From Fibrobacter sp. UWP2 (GTDB taxonomy: Bacteria; Fibrobacterota; Fibrobacteria; Fibrobacterales; Fibrobacteraceae), in assembly GCF_900141705.1 (NCBI RefSeq), contig NZ_FQYM01000002.1, positions 118,072-182,071 on the forward strand: a stretch of DNA of 64,000 nt, given 5' to 3'. Position 1 is the stretch's first letter; the number at the start of each line of letters is the position of its first letter. The notes beneath the pieces were generated by a model. The model was not told the origin of the DNA, ran no database searches, and worked only from the letters and a program-made list of their open reading frames with translations. Below, in pieces: positions 18,509 through 26,886 of this stretch. A program made the position numbers and the translations under genes.

Positions 18509-18837
18509 TATCGATTTCCTCCGGACCACTTCATAATGTAAATGGCCACAGTCATGCCGATTAAGCTAACGACGTTGAATTTGAAACTGATTCCCAGCGC
18601 AATCTTGACCATGTACAGGTTGAGAACCACTGGTTCCGCCTTGTCGCCCAGGAATCCGAAACTCGGGTCGAAGGACGCCACAAAGAAGTTGCGGACGATG
18701 TTGTCGTAGCCGCCGGCGTTCATGAGTTCGCCCAGCTCCCCAAAGAGGAGGCCAAGGCATTCACCGAGCACCCCGCCAATAATGAGGCCGAGTACGATAA
18801 AGAGGATGAGTCGTCCGAGAGAGTTTCTGTTAGTCAT
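18508..18837 (-). CDS. DUF4321-like small membrane protein
   Basis: 109 residues, with a Gly/Leu-rich first helix (LGRLILFIVLGLIIGGVLGECLGLLFGEL) and a second C-terminal helix after FKFNVVSLIGM. The layout (Gly-rich helix, GELG turn, short periplasmic loop, LN..S..G helix) resembles the DUF4321 family, whose role is unknown. It is translationally coupled to gatA. The ATG at 18837 lies 7 bases after a TATATT box with no ribosome binding site. Confidence 0.72.
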   Translation of the reverse strand: MTNRNSLGRLILFIVLGLIIGGVLGECLGLLFGELGELMNAGGYDNIVRNFFVASFDPSFGFLGDKAEPVVLNLYMVKIALGISFKFNVVSLIGMTVAIYIMKWSGGNR

Positions 18838-18840
18838 GTT

Positions 18841-18856
18841 AATTAATATAGAAAAA
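18841..18856 (-). promoter_or_regulatory. Putative promoter of the DUF4321-gatA operon
   Basis: The minus strand reads TTTTTCTATATTAATTAAC directly before the ATG. The TATATT box ends 7 bases from the start codon, so the transcript would have essentially no leader. Confidence 0.5.
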
Positions 18857-18862
18857 GATTCG

Positions 18863-19540
18863 CTACTTAATGCTCCAGTCGATGGGTTCGATGCCCTTGC
18901 TCTTGAGGTATTCGTTCGCCTTGCTGAAGTGCTTACAACCAAAGAACCCGCGGTAGGCCGAGAGTGGGCTCGGGTGCGGGGCGGTGAGGATCAGGTGCCC
19001 ACGGTCCTTGGCGATGAGCGCCTGTTTTTTGATGGCAAAACTGCCCCAAAGCAAAAACACCAGGTTCTGGCGATTGGCCGAGAGCCTTTGGATGATGGTG
19101 TCGGTGAATTGCTGCCAGCCGATGCCGGCGTGGCTCGCCGCCATGTGGGCGCGCACCGTGAGCGACGCGTTGAGGAGCAAAACGCCCTGTTCGGCCCAGC
19201 TTTCAAGGTTGCCGTGGGACGGCGGGTTGATGCCGAGGTCGTCGTGCAGTTCCTGGAAAATGTTGACGAGCGACGGCGGCGGCTCAATGCCCTGCGGCAC
19301 CGAAAAGCAGAGGCCGTGTGCCTGGCCTGGATTGTGGTAGGGGTCCTGTCCAATGATGACTGCCTTCACCTTGTCCACGGGGCAAAAGTCCAGCGCCGCG
19401 AAAATCTTGGAGCCTGGCGGGTACACCACGTGATGTTCCGCTTTTTCTTGCAAAAGCTTTTCTTTAATTTGTTTAAAATAAGGCTGCTCGAACTGGTCGG
19501 AGAGCAGGTTGAGCCAGGATTCTTCAAGTTTTACTGTCAT
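18863..19540 (-). CDS. ung: Uracil-DNA glycosylase, family 1
   Basis: Excises uracil from DNA. Motif A is GQDPYHNPGQAHGLCFSV with catalytic Asp66. VLLLNASLTVRAHMAASHAGIGW and LLWGSFAIKKQ follow, and the Leu-loop motif HPSPLSAYRGFFG has His189. Length 225, as for E. coli Ung. A dispersed palindromic repeat lies just upstream and no clear ribosome binding site is seen. Confidence 0.97.
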   Translation of the reverse strand: MTVKLEESWLNLLSDQFEQPYFKQIKEKLLQEKAEHHVVYPPGSKIFAALDFCPVDKVKAVIIGQDPYHNPGQAHGLCFSVPQGIEPPPSLVNIFQELHDDLGINPPSHGNLESWAEQGVLLLNASLTVRAHMAASHAGIGWQQFTDTIIQRLSANRQNLVFLLWGSFAIKKQALIAKDRGHLILTAPHPSPLSAYRGFFGCKHFSKANEYLKSKGIEPIDWSIK

Positions 19541-19568
19541 AGCTTATCTTTGTCACGAAATTCGCCAG

Positions 19569-19668
19569 TGTCATTCTGAGAGGAGAACCGAAGGTTCGAA
19601 GTCGAAGAATCCAGTCCATAAGTATTTTAAGGTCTGGATCCATCGAGGCTACGCCTCTCAGGATGACA
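19569..19668. repeat. Dispersed palindromic intergenic repeat (copy 1, paired arms)
   Basis: The arms TGTCATTCTGAGAGG (19569-19583) and CCTCTCAGGATGACA (19654-19668) are complementary apart from one mismatch. Inside them GAATCCAG (19607-19614) faces CTGGATCC (19634-19641). The right half, read on the minus strand, is closely similar to 59236-59274. The right arm encodes the last codons and stop of the methyltransferase gene. Confidence 0.8.
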
Positions 19669-21040
19669 TAAGGGTGTCTTTGATTCTTGTTGTTAGTATA
19701 GCAATCTTTTCGCCTTGCGCGCGGGTGTAGAAAAGGATGGCCTCGTTTTTGCCCTTGGGCTTCAACCGCTTGATTTCGGCGTCGGGGTCGACCTTGACGC
19801 CACGGAGTTTGAGCGTGAGCTTGCCTACGTCATGCGCCTTGAGCATGGCGCGAACGGCTCCCGAGGCGATTTCGCAGTGGTCCAGTACCTTGAACGTGGC
19901 GAACCCCGGAGCGGGCAGCGGCGTTGCACTCGAAATATAGGCGATACCCTCCGACACGAGGTGCGAGTCCGGGTCAAAACCACGGGCTGTCGAACCGAAC
20001 AGGTGGCTCCGCAACAGTACGGGCGCGGGTTCCGAGAGGTATTTGCCCAGGTCGCCTAGCGGGAGGTCCGACTGGCTAGAAGCTGTCCGGTAAATACGAT
20101 CCTTGCCTTCCAATTCAAAGTTGTACTCAAACTGTTCTTGGCTTTCTTTGTCGCGCGTTTCGCGTTTGGCATCGCGGGCTTCGCACCACTCGGCGACCGT
20201 CTCGCCTTTTTTGCCCACGATGGCGGCGCGTACGCATCCCGGGTGCTTGGCGAGTTCGCCAAAAAGCACCAAAAGCTCGCGGCAATCCTGCCTTGACCCC
20301 AGGTATAGAATTTCGCAGTCGCCCGGGATTTCGTCGGTGGGGTAGCTCGGCGGGAGTTTTGCCATGCCGCCGCGGTAGTGCTTGGCGATTTCGAGGACCT
20401 CTTCGAAGGAGGGCGTGAGATTTTTGAGGTCACGCTGGTTCTCGCCTTCAATGGCGCGCCGTGCCGGGTCGAGGGTGAAGAAGTCTGCGCGAGTCTCGCT
20501 GTTTGCAGGCGTTGCGCCGTTTAAAGGCTGCGCATGACTGTTCTCGCGGGCGACTTCGCGCACGTCGGCGCAGATGGTTTGTGCGGCTTTGGGGCGCATG
20601 ACTTCCGCATTGTAGCGGTACATGGCTAGCCGGTTCTCGTCGAGGTCCACGCCAATTACATTCAAGTGGTCGGGCAAAAAGAAACTGTCGCCACCCATGC
20701 CGCAGCACAGGTCGTGCACGGTTTGGACCGGAGTGCCTTGGACAGGTTGGTCGTTTAACCACAGGGCGGATTTCCAATGGCCAATATCAAATGCCGTGCT
20801 TTGCTCCAAAGCGAGCCTGTCGCAAAGCAAAAAGGCATCACCGTTCTTTTCGCTAAAGAATTTTTCGCGGAATTTGGGGACGAGCTCCATGTAGTCCATG
20901 ATGGCGGCGCGTTCCTCGTTGCTGAATTCCCTGGCGAGCGCCGTCGAGACCTTCAGGGCGTCCCATTTGTGCTGGAAGGCCTTTTTGATGAAGTCCTGGA
21001 CTTTTGCCGATGTGAGGAGTTCCGCGTTGAACATGACCAT
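19658..21040 (-). CDS. Class I SAM-dependent methyltransferase with THUMP-like C-terminal domain
   Basis: Methyltransferase of unknown substrate. An all-helical N-terminal part (1-95) precedes a Rossmann SAM fold with motif I VHDLCCGMGGDSFFLP at about 110 and GVDLDENRLAMYRYNAE. The unusual catalytic-region motif FFTLDPARR and GMAKLPPSYP follow. The C-terminal 90 residues (ISSATPLPAPGFATFKVLDH...LKLRGVKVD) resemble the THUMP-like domain that follows this methyltransferase type. The last three residues and the stop come from the dispersed repeat. The start could be ATG 21040 or 21034; neither has a ribosome binding site. The substrate is probably RNA, by analogy only. Confidence 0.8.
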   Translation of the reverse strand: MVMFNAELLTSAKVQDFIKKAFQHKWDALKVSTALAREFSNEERAAIMDYMELVPKFREKFFSEKNGDAFLLCDRLALEQSTAFDIGHWKSALWLNDQPVQGTPVQTVHDLCCGMGGDSFFLPDHLNVIGVDLDENRLAMYRYNAEVMRPKAAQTICADVREVARENSHAQPLNGATPANSETRADFFTLDPARRAIEGENQRDLKNLTPSFEEVLEIAKHYRGGMAKLPPSYPTDEIPGDCEILYLGSRQDCRELLVLFGELAKHPGCVRAAIVGKKGETVAEWCEARDAKRETRDKESQEQFEYNFELEGKDRIYRTASSQSDLPLGDLGKYLSEPAPVLLRSHLFGSTARGFDPDSHLVSEGIAYISSATPLPAPGFATFKVLDHCEIASGAVRAMLKAHDVGKLTLKLRGVKVDPDAEIKRLKPKGKNEAILFYTRAQGEKIAILTTRIKDTLMSS

Positions 21041-21142
21041 AATTTAATTTTTTTAGAAGGGGTGCTCCGTTTTTTACACTTTTAACATGAATACTTTGTT
21101 ATTTTAATGGAGTGGGTTAAACTCAATTTGGAGTGGTTTGGT

Positions 21143-22702
21143 ATGTATATCAAAAAAATTCTCGCAGGTTATGTGTTAATTGCCACCGGAATGGCGTTTG
21201 TTGGCTGCGGTGACGATTCGTCGTCCGAGGCGGAATACGAGTTCGAGGTCGTTGGCGATTCGGCGTCCTCTTCCCTGGTTGACAGGGCCGATTCTTTGGC
21301 GAATGCGGTTACAGAATCTTCCTCCGATTTTCAAGTACCGTCCAGTTCCAGTGCCGTCTTGTTCGATTCCGCGTATTTTGGCGGGTATTCGACGACTGAA
21401 ATCGAGGTCTCTTCGGGAGCCATTGAGGGTTTATCTTCGTCTTCGTCGGTGCAGCCCCGTTCTTCGGCAGAGCCGCCGTTCTCTTCGGCAGATCAGCCGC
21501 GCTCCTCGACAATGGAGCCTCCGCATTCGTCTGGCGTGCAGCCCCGTTCTTCGGCAGAGCCGCCGCTCTCTTCGGCAATGGAGCCCCCGCTCTCTTCGGC
21601 AATGGAGCCCCCGCGTTCCTCTTCTTCGGTTCCGGTGTTCAGCGACAAGCACCTCGTGGGCGCCGACATTTCAAAGGTGCAGGAGCACGAAGCCTATGGT
21701 GTCCGCTTTTTTGATACCGACGGAAAGGAAAACGATATTTTTTCGATTCTCCGCAACCACGGTTTTAATGCCGTTCGCTTGAAAACGTTCGTGAGCCCTA
21801 AAACGCAGTACGGCTATGCCGCCAGCGGTTGCGGTCAAGATACCGAGGCGTTTGGCGACAAGGAACACGTGATTGCCTACGCCAAAAAAGTCAAGACCGC
21901 GGGCATGTACTTTTTGCTCGACATCCATTACAGCGACAACTGGGCGGATCCCGGCAAGCAGATTATTCCCGAGCGCTGGCGCGGTATCGGTAGTTCCGAC
22001 GTGATGGCGGACTCGGTATATGCATACACCTTTGACCTTGTGAATGCCCTCAAACAGGCCGGGGCCACGCCCGACATGGTGCAGGTGGGTAACGAGATTA
22101 CGAACGGGCTCTTGCGCGATGTGCCCAACTCGAATACCGACTGCTGGGGCAATAACGTCACCACCGCCAACGCCTCTGTGAGCGGGATCCTCTCGAACGA
22201 TGCCGGGCGCGCGAATACCGCGAAGTATCTCAAGGCGGGCGTCCGCGCGGTCAAGGCGGTGTCGAATAATATCAAGACGGCGTTCCACATCGAGAATCCC
22301 GAAAAGACGTCGACCGTGGAATGGTGGATGGATTTGATTTTCAAAAAGCAGGGTGTGACTGCTGACGCCATGGGCATTTCGGCGTATACCGCTTACGACG
22401 ACGGCAACCCTTCCACATGGAAAACGCTCCTTACGAACCTCGGCAAAACCTACACGGACCTGGAGTTCTTTATTGCCGAGTATAATGGCGGCGAAAAGGA
22501 CAATTCCTACAGCTATAGCGGGGCGCGAGCCCAAACACAGCGGATGATGGAAGAAGTTCCCCGCGGGTTGGGGGCGTTCTTCTGGGAGCCCACAGAGGGC
22601 GGGGCCTGGGGACCGTCCATGTTCGAGTGGAATGGCAAAAACGAACTTCACGCATTGCCCGAGGCCTTTGACGAATACGACAAAGGCGGCTTCAAAAAAT
22701 AA
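21143..22702 (+). CDS. Arabinogalactan endo-beta-1,4-galactanase, GH53, lipoprotein
   Basis: Cuts beta-1,4-galactan side chains of pectin. It has a lipoprotein signal with lipobox FVGC (MYIKKILAGYVLIATGMAFVGC), then a linker of about 150 residues, Ser/Pro-rich with repeats of the type PRSSAEPPLSSAMEPP. The GH53 TIM barrel begins at about residue 172. It shows DIHYSDNWADPGKQ, acid/base Glu318 in VQVGNEITNGLL, nucleophile Glu446 in FIAEYNGG, and FFWEPTEGGAWG. It starts at ATG 21143 (GGAG 9 bases upstream). It ends 7 bp from a convergent gene. Probably anchored at the cell surface. Confidence 0.93.
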   Translation: MYIKKILAGYVLIATGMAFVGCGDDSSSEAEYEFEVVGDSASSSLVDRADSLANAVTESSSDFQVPSSSSAVLFDSAYFGGYSTTEIEVSSGAIEGLSSSSSVQPRSSAEPPFSSADQPRSSTMEPPHSSGVQPRSSAEPPLSSAMEPPLSSAMEPPRSSSSVPVFSDKHLVGADISKVQEHEAYGVRFFDTDGKENDIFSILRNHGFNAVRLKTFVSPKTQYGYAASGCGQDTEAFGDKEHVIAYAKKVKTAGMYFLLDIHYSDNWADPGKQIIPERWRGIGSSDVMADSVYAYTFDLVNALKQAGATPDMVQVGNEITNGLLRDVPNSNTDCWGNNVTTANASVSGILSNDAGRANTAKYLKAGVRAVKAVSNNIKTAFHIENPEKTSTVEWWMDLIFKKQGVTADAMGISAYTAYDDGNPSTWKTLLTNLGKTYTDLEFFIAEYNGGEKDNSYSYSGARAQTQRMMEEVPRGLGAFFWEPTEGGAWGPSMFEWNGKNELHALPEAFDEYDKGGFKK

Positions 22703-22709
22703 AAGTCTT

Positions 22710-25082
22710 TTATTTGCGCTTGAGTTCCACCGCGTAGTCGGCGGCGTTCACAAAGTCTTGCGCGTGCTCGATCGCAATGACGGTGTGGCCGGCGTCGCAG
22801 AGCCCGCGAATGAGCCCGAGCAACTGGCCAATGTCTTTTTGATGCAGCCCGCGGGCAGGCTCGTCGAACAAAAAGAGCGTATTGGGCGCCTTGGCGCGTG
22901 ATAGCGCAATCGAAAGCCTGAGTCTTGCGCGTTCACCACCCGAAAGGTGGGCCGTGGTTTGCCCCAGTCGCAGGTAGTCAAGACCGGTCTCAACCAGTGG
23001 CTTTAACTTGTCTGCAAATGGCTTGAGGTTCTCGAAAAGCGTGTAGGCTTTGCCCACTTCCATGTCGAGGATATCGGCGATGGAAAACGACTTGAAACGC
23101 ACTTCGAGGACTTCGTCGCGGAACCGTCTGCCGAGGCACACGGGGCATTCGGTCTCTTCGTAGCCGGAGGGATCCAGAAGAACGCCCTCGCCCTTGCAGT
23201 TCTCGCAGCGGCCGCCGGGCGCGTGGATGCTGAACTTGTTGGGACCGTAGCCGCGAACTTTACTTTCGGGGAGCTTGGCGAAGAGGTCACGCAGTTTGGA
23301 CATGAGGTCAATGGCGCTCAAAACGGTGCTCCGCCTGTTGCCGTGGAAGTCGCCCGTGGCGAGAATGGAGAGGTCCTCGATGCCGAGTTTTGCGAATTCA
23401 CCCGCGTGGGCACGCCTTGCAATGCCTTCGAAGAGGAGCGTTGACTTGCCGCTCCCGCTTTCTCCCGTGATGACGCTGAACTTGCCCACAGGAAACTTGG
23501 CGCTGACGGGCGCCATGTCGTAGAGGGCAAAGTCTTGCACCTCGATGCCCGCGCCCCAGCTCTTTTTTTTGGAATCTTTCTTTACGGCGTCCAGCTCGCG
23601 GATCCACTTGGCGGTGGGCGAGTCGGGGCTTGCGAGCACTTGCTTGGCGGGGCCTTGCATCAAGACTTCTCCGCCCTTTTCGCCTGCGCCTGGTCCCATT
23701 TCAATAATGTAGTCGGCACGGCGGATGATGGCGGGGTTGTGCTCAATGAGCACAAGCGTGTTCCCGCGGTCACGGACTTTTTGGAGTACGTCCCACAGGG
23801 CGTCCACGTCCTTTTGGTGCAGGCCGCTCGCTGGTTCGTCTAGGCAAATCAGGAGTCCGTTCAGGTGCCCGGTAGAGAGGCTCGAAAGCTTGAGCCTTTG
23901 CATTTCGCCGCCCGAGAGCGTTTGCCCTGCGCGGCCCGGTGTGAGGTAGCCGATTCCGAGCTCGTCGATGGCTTTGAGGCGCTCGAGCAGCGTGTTGAAG
24001 GTGGGCTTTAGGTTCTCTGTAATTTTGTTGTCGAGCAGCCGGTGCAGGATGCTGGTGAGCTCCGTGAATGGCATGGCGAGCAGCTGCGCGTAAGAGATGC
24101 CGTCAATAGAAGCGTTGCGGTAGGCGGGCAAGAGCCGTGTGCCGTTACAGTGGGGGCATTCCTCAATGCGGTCATCGACCTCTTTGACGAGCGTCCCTGT
24201 GCCCTCACAAAACGGGCAGGCGCTGGTGCGGCTGTAGGGCGAAAAGAAACGTGCCTCGAGCGAAGGGATTCTCTCGGTGCTGTTTTTTTTGCTTGCGGCG
24301 GCTTTTTGGTGCGCCTTGTCGGCAGAGTCCATGCAACGCGGAAAAGTACTATATTGCTTGCGGTTTCCGCCAATGTCCAGCACTATGGCCGAGTGCGTGA
24401 GTTTGAGCGTCGCGTCGACCGACTCGGCGATGCGGGTGCGGGTGTTTTCGCGCACAATCACGCGGTCCACCACAATAAGGAATTCCTTGGGCGTGAGCGC
24501 CTTTTCGCCGGGCAACAGGTCGGCGAGCGAATAGAGCGTGCCGTCGGCGAGAGCCCTGGTAAAACCTTGGCTCAAAAAGACTGCCGAGAGTTTGTCGAGC
24601 GTGTTCCCTGCACTTTCGATGGGGGCCAGGAACTGCAGCTTGGTGCCGAGCTCCATGCCGGCGATTTCGCGGATAATCTGCTCGCGTGTCTCACATTCCA
24701 TGGGCTTGCCGCAAACGGGGCAGGCAGGCTTTGCATAGGCGGCAAAGAGCGTGCGCAGGGCGCCGTCGCATTCGGCAATAGAAAGGGCGTAGGCCTTGGC
24801 GGGTGCTTCGCCGCGGGTTGGCCCTATGGCTAGGCTTGCGGGGAGTCCCTCGGCGCTGGTCAGCGGGATGTTTCGTCTGCCGCCCAGTAAATCGGCGGCG
24901 AAGGGCGAGAGCGTCTCCAGGTAACGGCGCTTGCTTTCGCCGTGGAGCGTGTCGAGCACGAGGGTCGACTTGCCGCAACCCGAGGGCCCGCAAACAACGG
25001 TCACCTTGCCGCGCGGGAAGTCGGCGTCGATGTTCTTGAGGTTGTGCAGACGGCAGCCGCGCAGCGATATGAACTGGGTCAT
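22710..25082 (-). CDS. UvrA-like tandem ABC ATPase lacking the zinc-arm insertion domain
   Basis: 790 residues against about 940 for canonical UvrA. It keeps Walker A VCGPSGCGKSTL (about 30-41) and GESGSGKSTLL, and two ABC signatures, TLSGGEMQRLKL and HLSGGERARLRL. It also keeps the UvrB-binding-like region (about 130-240) and zinc Cys pairs (CPVCG, CPFC/CPHC, CENC/CPVC). The long insertion that normally separates CPFC from CPHC is reduced to about 20 residues. It is probably a UvrA2-type paralogue in DNA damage or drug tolerance rather than the housekeeping UvrA. The ATG at 25082 has no strong ribosome binding site. Confidence 0.85.
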   Translation of the reverse strand: MTQFISLRGCRLHNLKNIDADFPRGKVTVVCGPSGCGKSTLVLDTLHGESKRRYLETLSPFAADLLGGRRNIPLTSAEGLPASLAIGPTRGEAPAKAYALSIAECDGALRTLFAAYAKPACPVCGKPMECETREQIIREIAGMELGTKLQFLAPIESAGNTLDKLSAVFLSQGFTRALADGTLYSLADLLPGEKALTPKEFLIVVDRVIVRENTRTRIAESVDATLKLTHSAIVLDIGGNRKQYSTFPRCMDSADKAHQKAAASKKNSTERIPSLEARFFSPYSRTSACPFCEGTGTLVKEVDDRIEECPHCNGTRLLPAYRNASIDGISYAQLLAMPFTELTSILHRLLDNKITENLKPTFNTLLERLKAIDELGIGYLTPGRAGQTLSGGEMQRLKLSSLSTGHLNGLLICLDEPASGLHQKDVDALWDVLQKVRDRGNTLVLIEHNPAIIRRADYIIEMGPGAGEKGGEVLMQGPAKQVLASPDSPTAKWIRELDAVKKDSKKKSWGAGIEVQDFALYDMAPVSAKFPVGKFSVITGESGSGKSTLLFEGIARRAHAGEFAKLGIEDLSILATGDFHGNRRSTVLSAIDLMSKLRDLFAKLPESKVRGYGPNKFSIHAPGGRCENCKGEGVLLDPSGYEETECPVCLGRRFRDEVLEVRFKSFSIADILDMEVGKAYTLFENLKPFADKLKPLVETGLDYLRLGQTTAHLSGGERARLRLSIALSRAKAPNTLFLFDEPARGLHQKDIGQLLGLIRGLCDAGHTVIAIEHAQDFVNAADYAVELKRK

Positions 25083-25105
25083 GGGTGTCGCCTGCGGTGC
25101 CTAGG

Positions 25106-25735
25106 TTACTCTCTCACGGTAAAGCGCAATTCGCCGAAGGGAGTGCAAAAATCCATGTTGTCGAGGTAGTTCTCCTCGATGCCGGCAAACATGCGGTAGC
25201 CGCCGCCAATCGAAATTTCGAGCATCTTGGTCAGGCGGTAGTTGAAGTGCGCCGCCATGTCGGCTGTAAAAAAATAGTCCTCGGGTGCAAAGGCTTCGTC
25301 GTCGGCTTCCATGATGTTCACCACGCCGCCGCCAACCTGTATGGGCACCGAGATGGACATTTCGCTAAAGCGGAGCGGGAAAAGTTCCACAAAGGCGCCA
25401 AAGGACTTGTAGTTGATCATCTGTTTGATGGGGGCGCTGTAGTTGCGTACGTCGTCAATGGATGTCGATGCCCAGGCGCCGACGGCGACCAAGGGTTTAA
25501 GGTCGAGACCGATGCGAAGCGACATGAACAACGCGCCATCGTCGGCGATCATGGTGTTTCCGCCGCCAAGGCCAATCAATGCCTTGAGTCCGCTTTCGCT
25601 TTTTTGTTCGGAGGTGCTGGCATCGCCCATCCCCGCCAGTTCGGCAAAGCACGACGGTGCGAGGAACAGCACCAGGAGTACGGCGAAAAATGCGGTCAGT
25701 GCGCTTTTACTTGGATTCTTCGATTTGGTGAGCAT
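25106..25735 (-). CDS. Putative secreted/outer-membrane beta-barrel protein
   Basis: Unrecognised family. The 209-residue product has a signal peptide (KSALTAFFAVLLVLFLAPSCFA) and a Ser/Glu-rich start. Repeated amphipathic strands follow (LFMSLRIGLDLKPLVAVGAW, FGAFVELFPLRFSEMSISV, MLEISIGGGYRMFAG), consistent with an 8-10-strand barrel. ATG at 25735 is inside the 3' end of the upstream BrkB-like gene (29-bp overlap) and follows GGAGGA by 8 bases, so the two are co-translated. The longer frame upstream is only overlap with that gene. Confidence 0.75.
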   Translation of the reverse strand: MLTKSKNPSKSALTAFFAVLLVLFLAPSCFAELAGMGDASTSEQKSESGLKALIGLGGGNTMIADDGALFMSLRIGLDLKPLVAVGAWASTSIDDVRNYSAPIKQMINYKSFGAFVELFPLRFSEMSISVPIQVGGGVVNIMEADDEAFAPEDYFFTADMAAHFNYRLTKMLEISIGGGYRMFAGIEENYLDNMDFCTPFGELRFTVRE

Positions 25736-26720
25736 TGTGTACGTCCTCCAGGGTGGCGTTCCAGTTCCACTTTTTGTCTTTGGCGTCTTGCCAGTAGCAT
25801 ATGGTCCACACAAGGCTGTTGGCGCAAAGGATTATAGACCACACGCCAAAGAGCAGGAACAGGAACAGCGGGATAAAGGCTAGCGAGCCATAGAAAATGG
25901 ACATGCGGGTGACCATGGCCGTTTGGATGAGCATGAGAATTTTGACGTAAATGTTAATGCATACCCAGGCAATGATGGTCGAGGCGAACGAGACACCAAA
26001 AAGCTTGCGCTTGCGGTACGGCGGGTGTTTGCCAGTCTCCCGCTGGCGGAGCTTGCGGGCGGGGAGGGCGTACAGCATTAAAAAGATGAGGACCATGGCG
26101 GTGATGTGGAATGCCGTGTACCAGAATGCTGTGATGAGAATCTTGAGCAGCTCCGGCGAAAAGTGCAATCCATCCACGATAATCATTGAGAGTACGTTTT
26201 GCACGTGGTTCACGAATCCGGCGAACATGCCGATAAAGCCAGCCATAATGACGAGGAAGGGTGTGTACACCTGGATTTGTCTTACGACGGTTCTCGAGGT
26301 TTTGACCTCCCACACCACGTTGAAGTTCGTCTCCAGGCTTCCGAAGGCGAGAATGAAGGTGACAAATAAGCCGAGGGCGCCAATGAAACCGAGTCTGCCT
26401 ATGGGGATGTGCTCGGCGTTTTGCACAATGGACATGACTTGCTCGGTGGGCCAGTCCAGGTTCAGCATGTCGAGGAGCATGGGCAGGTAGTCGGAGATGA
26501 ACGAACCAAAGCCTACAGAGAGGGTAATCGAGGTGAGCAAAATCAGGAGGGGGACCATGGCCACGAGCGTCGTGTAGGTGAGCGAGGCGGCTCGGGTCAT
26601 CCCGTGATAGTACAAGAAGGACTTCCCGGTCACGACCATGACCTTCACGAACGTGGGGGAACGGGCGGCGATGTTATCGAACAGCCACTCCCAGGAGAAT
26701 TTGTTCCACCAATTAGGCAT
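25707..26720 (-). CDS. YihY/BrkB-family inner-membrane protein
   Basis: Integral membrane protein of about 337 residues with around six helices. Family features are YYHGMTRAASLTYTTLVAMVPLLILL near the N-terminus, GFIGALGLFVTFILAFGSLETNFNVVWEVK, and PYRKRKLFGVSFASTIIAWVCINIYV with SIFYGSLAFIPLFLFLLFGVWSIILCANSLVW. Function is not firmly known; the older RNase BN label is incorrect for this family. The ATG at 26720 best fits the family; an in-frame ATG at 26795 would add 25 mostly polar residues. Neither has a clear ribosome binding site. Confidence 0.88.
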   Translation of the reverse strand: MPNWWNKFSWEWLFDNIAARSPTFVKVMVVTGKSFLYYHGMTRAASLTYTTLVAMVPLLILLTSITLSVGFGSFISDYLPMLLDMLNLDWPTEQVMSIVQNAEHIPIGRLGFIGALGLFVTFILAFGSLETNFNVVWEVKTSRTVVRQIQVYTPFLVIMAGFIGMFAGFVNHVQNVLSMIIVDGLHFSPELLKILITAFWYTAFHITAMVLIFLMLYALPARKLRQRETGKHPPYRKRKLFGVSFASTIIAWVCINIYVKILMLIQTAMVTRMSIFYGSLAFIPLFLFLLFGVWSIILCANSLVWTICYWQDAKDKKWNWNATLEDVHNAHQIEESK

Positions 26721-26886
26721 TGCAAGAAAATTTAATAAAAAAGTTGCACGGGGGGGGCGTGGAGGTTCCTTGTGCCCGCTGCATTTTTTGCTCATGTAAT
26801 TTTTTTGAAATTTTATTGAAAAAAAAAGGAAAATCGCTTATCTTTTAGGCGCGAGTCTGGGTGGAGGAACTTACAAGGAGTTCCAA

